Shown here: positions 22,318 to 27,329 of the stretch, piece by piece | Layout of the letters: the number at the start of each line of letters is the position of its first letter | Position numbering within the stretch: position 1 is the first letter of the stretch | Origin: an uncultured Actinomycetes bacterium | GTDB taxonomy: Bacteria; Actinomycetota; Actinomycetes; Nanopelagicales; Nanopelagicaceae | Length of the DNA stretch: 27,329 nucleotides | Direction of reading: 5' to 3' | Assembly (NCBI GenBank): GCA_903892335.1 | Contig: CAITID010000093.1 | Coordinates: forward strand, 1 to 27,329 | Program-made: the position numbers and the translations under genes | Notes under the pieces: generated by a model | The model's database searches: none | What the model saw: only the letters and a program-made list of their open reading frames with translations | Told to the model about the DNA's origin: nothing

Positions 22318-25300
22318 GTGGCCCAAACTCAAAGTGTTAAACCAAAATCAGCAAAGCTGAATTTGGTGCGGGCCGCCGCAGTCACCAATAAAAGTCTTGA
22401 TTTCACCACTTCACAACTGCAGGTAATCAAACATCGCGGCGCACCACTACTAGTTACGGGCGCTGCTGGCACCGGTAAAACAACAACTCTAATTAGCGCA
22501 ATCTCAGATCGAATAGATCAGGGCTGTGATCCAAATACTATTTTGGCAATTACATATGGCAGAGAAAGTGCCAGTAAGTTACGAGATCAAATTGCAACTG
22601 CAAACCCACAGCGCCATATAGTTAACGAACCAATTGCACGCACATTTCACTCAATTGCATTTTTGATCCTAAATGAGAGTGAGAAAAAATATGTTCTACT
22701 TTCAGGTGCAGAACAAGATGCTGAAATTCGCCAACTTTTATTGATAGATGCCCAAAAAGAGAAAGAACAACCAGGATCAACGGATTGGCCACCAGAGTTA
22801 GTAGCTGCCCTTACTACCAGGGGATTTGCAAAGGAGTTGCGTGATTTTATTGGTCGAGCTACTGAACGTGGCTCCTCGCCAACTGAGTTAATCAAGTTTG
22901 CAGACAAGTATGGCCAAAAATACTGGCCCGCAATCTGTAAATTCTGGAGTAGATATCAAGGCGCAGTAGCACTTCGAAATTTAACAACTACTCATTCATT
23001 AAATCGAATTGATCCAAGTGAAATAATTATCGCTGCAAGTGAAAAGCTAGAGAATAATCCACAATTACGAGAGAAGTATCAGAAATTATTTCCGATTATT
23101 TATGTTGATGAGTTTCAAGAGTCAGATCGAGGCCAGCGCAAGTTACTTGAACTACTTGCCGGAGCTGAATTACATATTTTTGCTGACCCAAAATCAGCGG
23201 TTGGACGCTTTCGCGGCGCAGATCCAGAGAATTTACTCTCTGATCTAGAAAAAATGGGTGTAACAAATACTGTAAATCTCGATCAAGAATTTCGAAATGT
23301 GACATCACGCCAGGTTGCAAAGTTAAGCAGCGCAGCGGAGGAAGCAAATTACATTGCACACCAATTCCGCAGTGCACATTTAAAAAACAATATTCCTTGG
23401 TCACAGATGGCAGTTATTCTGAGATCTCCAGGTTCACAAGTAAGTGCTCTGCAACGAGCCTTTGCGGTAAATAATGTGCCAGTTGAAATAGATGCGATCG
23501 CCTTATCTCTTGCCGATAATCCAGCAGTTAAACCCATTTTAACTATTGCTCAAATTGCGCTAAAACAAATTCAATTGATACCTGCTAACTGGGACCAAAT
23601 ATCAGAGCTATTACAGACACCATTTGCAGGTGCGGATTCCATCTCAATCAGGCAGATGCGAATCGCACTATCAAAGGCGGAACGAGCAAGTCATGGTGGG
23701 GCAGTAAAGAGTTCAACTGAATTGATTTTAGATGCATTAACTTCACCAAGTATTGATCTCCAATGGGATCAAGTTGCGCCACTAAAAAGATTAAATGATT
23801 TAATCGCCCTAGCTAAGAAATCCTTAAAAACTAAAGCAGATATCTCCGATCTACTTTGGGCTATTTGGAGCAACGCTAAGAATCAAGAAGGTGAGCTAAT
23901 CTCACAAAGCTGGCGAGATGCAGCCCTTGCCGGTGGCATGAATGGCGCTATCGCAGATGCAAATCTTGATGCGGTAATTCAATTATTCGAAGTTGCCCGC
24001 AGATTTAGTGAGCGAATGCCAGGAGCCAATCCACAATTATTCATCAATCAATTACTTGGTGAAAAGATATTAAGTGATGCAATTACTGCAACTGCCCAAC
24101 GCAATGAGGTAGTGAAGGTTTTAACTGTTCACAGCTCAAAGGGGCAGCAATGGCAATTTGTTGCATTAGCTGGCATGCAAGAAGGAGTGTGGCCAAATTT
24201 AAAACAACGAGGCTCACTACTTGGAAGTGAGCGATTAGTTGAAATATTTCGCCACGGCATTAGCAACCCACAAGAGCTAGAGGCGATCTCTGCAAGTGGC
24301 TTACTAGAGGATGAGGCGCGGCTACTAAATGTTGCTACTACTCGATCAACTGAGCGGTTACTAATCACCGCTGTGCAGCAGGAAGATAATGAACCATCAC
24401 GTTACTTCATTAAATTTGCTGGTGAAGATATCGAGTTCACAGAGCCGCAGCGCGCGATTACCCAAACCGCACTCGTTGCAGAGCTTCGAAGAATTATCAG
24501 TAGCTCTGCTGATTTAGCCCAACAGCAATTTGCAGCTAGAGCATTAAAAACACTTGCTGAAAGTGGTGCACGAAATGCTGATCCACGAAATTGGTTGGGC
24601 GCACTTGCAATTTCAGATGAGGCACCAGTTGTGCAAAGTGATGAGCAGCTGCGAATCTCACCAAGTTATTTAGAAAGCTTTGATGAATGCGGTGTTAAGT
24701 GGATGCTCGAGCGAAGCGGTGGCCGAGATAGTGATTCAACGGCTCAAGTTTTAGGAAGTGCCATTCACGTATTAGCTGCTCAATTTAAGGATGATCCTGC
24801 GCTCTCAGTTGATCAATTACAAGACCGTTTAAAGGGTGCTTGGTCGCTAATTGATATGAACCAAGGTTGGATCAAAGATTATGAGTACCGCAGGGCATCG
24901 ACAATGTTGCACAAGTTCTTTTCCTGGCAACTAGCAAATAAAAATAAATTAGTTGATGTCGAACGACGCTTTGAGTTCATGTTAGGCAGTGCAAAAGTTA
25001 CTGGCTCAATTGATCGATTAGAGCTCACGGCTGAGAATAAGTTTTATATTGTTGATTTAAAGACTGGGCAAAGTGCGATATCTGCTGAGGCTGCTAAAAC
25101 AAATAAACAGTTACAGGTCTATCAATTAGCGGTTGTAGAAAATGGTTTTGAGCCAAAGCTTGATAGTAATCAGGTAGCCGGAGCTGAACTACTTTTTGTT
25201 GGAGATCAAAAAACTAAAAGTGCTTCGACTCGCGAGCAAGGTGAGATTGACGCCGATTTAGTGCGTAGTGAATTGGCCGTATCGGCAACTGGAATGAGCG

Positions 25301-25398
25301 CTGGCATCTTTACTGCAAAAATAAATGAGCGATGTCGATCCTGTTCACTTAAATTAGCTTGTCCGATACAGCCACAAGGTCGGCGGGTGATTGAATGA
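22318..25398 (+). CDS. adnB: AdnB-type helicase-nuclease subunit (RecB/AddB-like, Fe-S)
   Basis: 1026-residue subunit of the actinobacterial double-strand-break resection machine AdnAB. UvrD-type motor: Walker A TGAAGTGKTTT (K54, T55), motif II YVDEFQES (D264, E265), motif IV LDQEFRN, motif V VHSSKGQQWQFV and motif VI NVATTRSTERLL with R676. Motif III reads ADPKSAVGRFRGA and lacks the usual Gln and Tyr. The C-terminal nuclease (about 780-1020) is intact: H817, D899 (GSIDRLE), D913 and K915 (VDLKTG), and Q931/Y935 (QLQVYQ). Four cysteines, C791, C1006, C1009 and C1015, are placed to hold a [4Fe-4S] cluster as in AddB/AdnB. The start is GTG at 22318. It overlaps adnA by 4 bp. The AdnB identity follows from gene order (first of the pair) and the Fe-S cysteines. 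Confidence 0.88.
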   Translation: MAQTQSVKPKSAKLNLVRAAAVTNKSLDFTTSQLQVIKHRGAPLLVTGAAGTGKTTTLISAISDRIDQGCDPNTILAITYGRESASKLRDQIATANPQRHIVNEPIARTFHSIAFLILNESEKKYVLLSGAEQDAEIRQLLLIDAQKEKEQPGSTDWPPELVAALTTRGFAKELRDFIGRATERGSSPTELIKFADKYGQKYWPAICKFWSRYQGAVALRNLTTTHSLNRIDPSEIIIAASEKLENNPQLREKYQKLFPIIYVDEFQESDRGQRKLLELLAGAELHIFADPKSAVGRFRGADPENLLSDLEKMGVTNTVNLDQEFRNVTSRQVAKLSSAAEEANYIAHQFRSAHLKNNIPWSQMAVILRSPGSQVSALQRAFAVNNVPVEIDAIALSLADNPAVKPILTIAQIALKQIQLIPANWDQISELLQTPFAGADSISIRQMRIALSKAERASHGGAVKSSTELILDALTSPSIDLQWDQVAPLKRLNDLIALAKKSLKTKADISDLLWAIWSNAKNQEGELISQSWRDAALAGGMNGAIADANLDAVIQLFEVARRFSERMPGANPQLFINQLLGEKILSDAITATAQRNEVVKVLTVHSSKGQQWQFVALAGMQEGVWPNLKQRGSLLGSERLVEIFRHGISNPQELEAISASGLLEDEARLLNVATTRSTERLLITAVQQEDNEPSRYFIKFAGEDIEFTEPQRAITQTALVAELRRIISSSADLAQQQFAARALKTLAESGARNADPRNWLGALAISDEAPVVQSDEQLRISPSYLESFDECGVKWMLERSGGRDSDSTAQVLGSAIHVLAAQFKDDPALSVDQLQDRLKGAWSLIDMNQGWIKDYEYRRASTMLHKFFSWQLANKNKLVDVERRFEFMLGSAKVTGSIDRLELTAENKFYIVDLKTGQSAISAEAAKTNKQLQVYQLAVVENGFEPKLDSNQVAGAELLFVGDQKTKSASTREQGEIDADLVRSELAVSATGMSAGIFTAKINERCRSCSLKLACPIQPQGRRVIE

Positions 25399-27329
25399 TT
25401 TCTGCCATTGAAATCGCTAAAAAAATTCAAGCAGTAGATCCATCATTTATTGCACCTTCTGAGGAGCAAATACCAATAATTCAAGCACCACTTGCACCTG
25501 CAGTTGTGATTGCCGGCGCTGGCTCTGGCAAGACTGAAACAATGAGTCAGCGAGTTTTGTACTTAGTTGCAAACTCACTAATCACACCTGATCAATTACT
25601 AGGACTTACCTTTACTCGTAAATCAGCGGGTGATTTAGCTAAACGAATTCGCAAACGACTGCGTCAATTAAAAATGGCAGGTTTACTTCCAGATTTAATT
25701 GATGACTCGGATTTAACAGTTTCCACTTATCACTCATACGCTGGCCGAGTTTTAGCTGATCACGCAATTCGAATTGGTGTGGATGCTGCAGCTGATCCAA
25801 TCGGTGAGGCCGCTGCATGGCAGATTGCATTTGAAGAGGTTTCTCGATTCGCTGGTGGTGATTTACAGATTAATGGCTCACCTAAATCTGTAGTAGAAGA
25901 GGTAATGGATCTTTCTACGCAGTTAGCGGAGAACAATAAAACTGCCGCTGATATTGAAGAGTTTAGTTACAAACTTCTTGATCAATTAGCGCAGTTAACT
26001 GAGAAAGTGACCAACCCTGTAAATGAGTTTCGAGCAGAGATCGAGCAGAGATTGGCAATTTTGCCAATTGTGGCAGCATTTGATGATCGCCGGCGCGAAC
26101 AAGGTTTATTAACCTTTAATGATCATATGTCGATGGCTGCGCAGCTTGTAACGCAATCAAAGGCAATACACAATGATGATATTGGTTTACTAGAGCGGCA
26201 AAAATACAAGGTAGTTCTTTTAGATGAATACCAAGATACTTCTTTTAACCAGATAAATTTCCTATCTAATTTATTTGGTAATAACCATCCGGTAACTGCA
26301 GTTGGAGATCCCAACCAAGCAATTTATGGCTGGCGCAGCGCTAGCTCTGAAACCTTGGATACTTTTTCTAAATCATTTAACTCAGATGCTACTCGCTACA
26401 CACTTCTAACTACCTTTAGAAATGATCAATCAATACTTGAGATTGCAAATGTCATGATTGATCAAATTGCGCAGGAGAGCAGTAATTTAGCACCGGTCGC
26501 ATCTAAGGCTTCAGCCAGTTCTAGAAAAACTGTAGAGAAATTAACGGCCAGTAAGATGGCAAATAATGGTGAAGTAATTTGTGGTATTTATGAAACTCAA
26601 AGCCAGGAAGCACAGGCCATTGCCGACTACTTTGCTAAGTATTGGTTTGATCCAAAGCGGTTGTCACAACCTGAATCACAACGATCAACCTTTGCTGTCT
26701 TAGTTCGAGCACGCACACAGATCGATGCAATACAAAGTGCACTACGAGATAGAGATATTCCTACCGATGTACTTGGCGTTGGCGGCTTGGTACATGTTCC
26801 TGAGGTGGCCGACATCATTGCACTGCTTCGCACACTAACCATGCCAGATTCTGGAACTGCGTTGATGCGATTACTTACCGGTCCACATTTAGCACTTGGT
26901 GCTCGAGACTTAATGGCACTAGGTGCGCTGACTAGAAAGTATGCAAATGAAAATGATGATTCGCGTAGTAAGCAATTAGCAGATGCTTTAACCACTGATC
27001 AATTACAGGTTGCTAATGCTGATGAGTTTGCTGCTGGATCAATTATCGAAACACTAGAACTATTAATAACGCTAACGCCAAAGGAGTTAAAGCATTACAC
27101 AGCAACTCCTGAGTTAAGTGAGATTGCCTTAACTAGATTGCGCCAGTTTGCGATAAACCTTCGCCAATTACGTAGATCAATATCTGGTTCAATCACCGAT
27201 GCTTTACTTGCAGCTGAGCACTTTCTCTCTTTAGATACTGAAGTTTTATTAAGAAGTGGTTGGAAAAATGGCAGAAAAGATTTGGATAGATTCTTAGATG
27301 AAGCGCAAAAGTTTGGAAAAAATGGCGGC
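25395..27329 (+). CDS. adnA: AdnA-type UvrD-family helicase-nuclease subunit (3' truncated by window edge)
   Basis: The frame is open from the ATG at 25395 to the last base (645 codons), so the gene continues beyond the window. The visible part is a UvrD/PcrA superfamily 1A motor: Walker A AGAGSGKTET (K46), motif Ia LTFTRKSAGDLAKRI, STYHSYAGRVL, motif II VVLLDEYQDTS (D277, E278), motif III AVGDPNQAIYGWRSAS (Q308, Y311, R314) and motif IV LTTFRND. Motifs V and VI and the expected C-terminal nuclease domain are not reached in recognisable form. ATGA overlap with adnB shows coupled synthesis of the two subunits. In this organism the motor motifs of this subunit are canonical, whereas its partner's motif III is not. 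A lone UvrD-like helicase is possible but unlikely given the neighbour. Confidence 0.88.
   Translation, partial: MISAIEIAKKIQAVDPSFIAPSEEQIPIIQAPLAPAVVIAGAGSGKTETMSQRVLYLVANSLITPDQLLGLTFTRKSAGDLAKRIRKRLRQLKMAGLLPDLIDDSDLTVSTYHSYAGRVLADHAIRIGVDAAADPIGEAAAWQIAFEEVSRFAGGDLQINGSPKSVVEEVMDLSTQLAENNKTAADIEEFSYKLLDQLAQLTEKVTNPVNEFRAEIEQRLAILPIVAAFDDRRREQGLLTFNDHMSMAAQLVTQSKAIHNDDIGLLERQKYKVVLLDEYQDTSFNQINFLSNLFGNNHPVTAVGDPNQAIYGWRSASSETLDTFSKSFNSDATRYTLLTTFRNDQSILEIANVMIDQIAQESSNLAPVASKASASSRKTVEKLTASKMANNGEVICGIYETQSQEAQAIADYFAKYWFDPKRLSQPESQRSTFAVLVRARTQIDAIQSALRDRDIPTDVLGVGGLVHVPEVADIIALLRTLTMPDSGTALMRLLTGPHLALGARDLMALGALTRKYANENDDSRSKQLADALTTDQLQVANADEFAAGSIIETLELLITLTPKELKHYTATPELSEIALTRLRQFAINLRQLRRSISGSITDALLAAEHFLSLDTEVLLRSGWKNGRKDLDRFLDEAQKFGKNGG

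Noticed and set aside
1..27329. Mobile elements, CRISPR arrays, prophage or defence island
   Set aside because: I saw no transposase, integrase, regularly spaced repeats, attachment-site duplication at the tRNA, or compositional break; gene content is core throughout.

Overview
This window looks like a slice of a streamlined, low-GC actinobacterial chromosome. Gene content and order follow the actinobacterial core: mfd, a SurA-like lipoprotein, mazG, eno, ftsB/divIC, DUF501, ppx and a tRNA; then greA, DUF4307 and a small membrane protein; then phoH, fum, ispH, DUF6542, ychF, typA and an adnB-adnA pair. As I recall, Mycobacterium tuberculosis carries the first three blocks in the same relative order (about Rv1020-1026, Rv1080c-1083, Rv1095-1112). 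The composition is AT-leaning, with heavy use of TTA leucine codons. Gene overlaps of 4-8 bp are frequent and intergenic gaps are tiny. This points to a freshwater acI-type lineage (Nanopelagicales, e.g. Nanopelagicus or Planktophila). That placement is inference from gene order, composition and compaction.

Layout. 1-5483: a plus-strand run from the 3' part of mfd (transcription-repair coupling) through a lipoprotein, MazG pyrophosphohydrolase, enolase, an FtsB/DivIC division protein, DUF501 and an Ppx/GppA phosphatase. 5522-5594: an odd tRNA with a leucine UAA anticodon but a short variable loop. 5715-6497: a Bax-inhibitor-1/YccA membrane protein, closed by a strong bidirectional terminator shared with a convergent MFS exporter (6530-7762, minus). 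7885-9685: a DrrA/DrrB-type ABC exporter. 9707-10604 (minus): GreA and DUF4307. 10644-12673: an unannotated 44-residue membrane protein, SURF1, DUF3817 and undecaprenyl diphosphate synthase. 12782-14996: a PIN-PhoH ATPase and, after a 223-nt structured-looking leader, a small secreted lytic transglycosylase. 15007-19224: class I fumarase (minus), divergent IspH (plus), and the minus-strand RmuC/DUF6542 pair. 19304-27329: ychF-typA (8-bp overlap) and then adnB-adnA (4-bp overlap), the actinobacterial RecBCD/AddAB counterpart. AdnA runs off the right edge.

Nearly everything is housekeeping: central metabolism, cell envelope and division, translation GTPases, nucleotide sanitation and double-strand-break processing. 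I see no insertion sequence, prophage, CRISPR array or defence island. The most interesting signals are regulatory and RNA-level: (i) the class-I-shaped tRNA-Leu(UAA), whose precursor ends can pair; (ii) a recurring TANNNT-like -10 box exactly six bases before the start codon at several genes, which implies leaderless mRNAs; (iii) two divergent pairs in which both promoters fit into about 40 bp; (iv) the unassigned leader before the transglycosylase.
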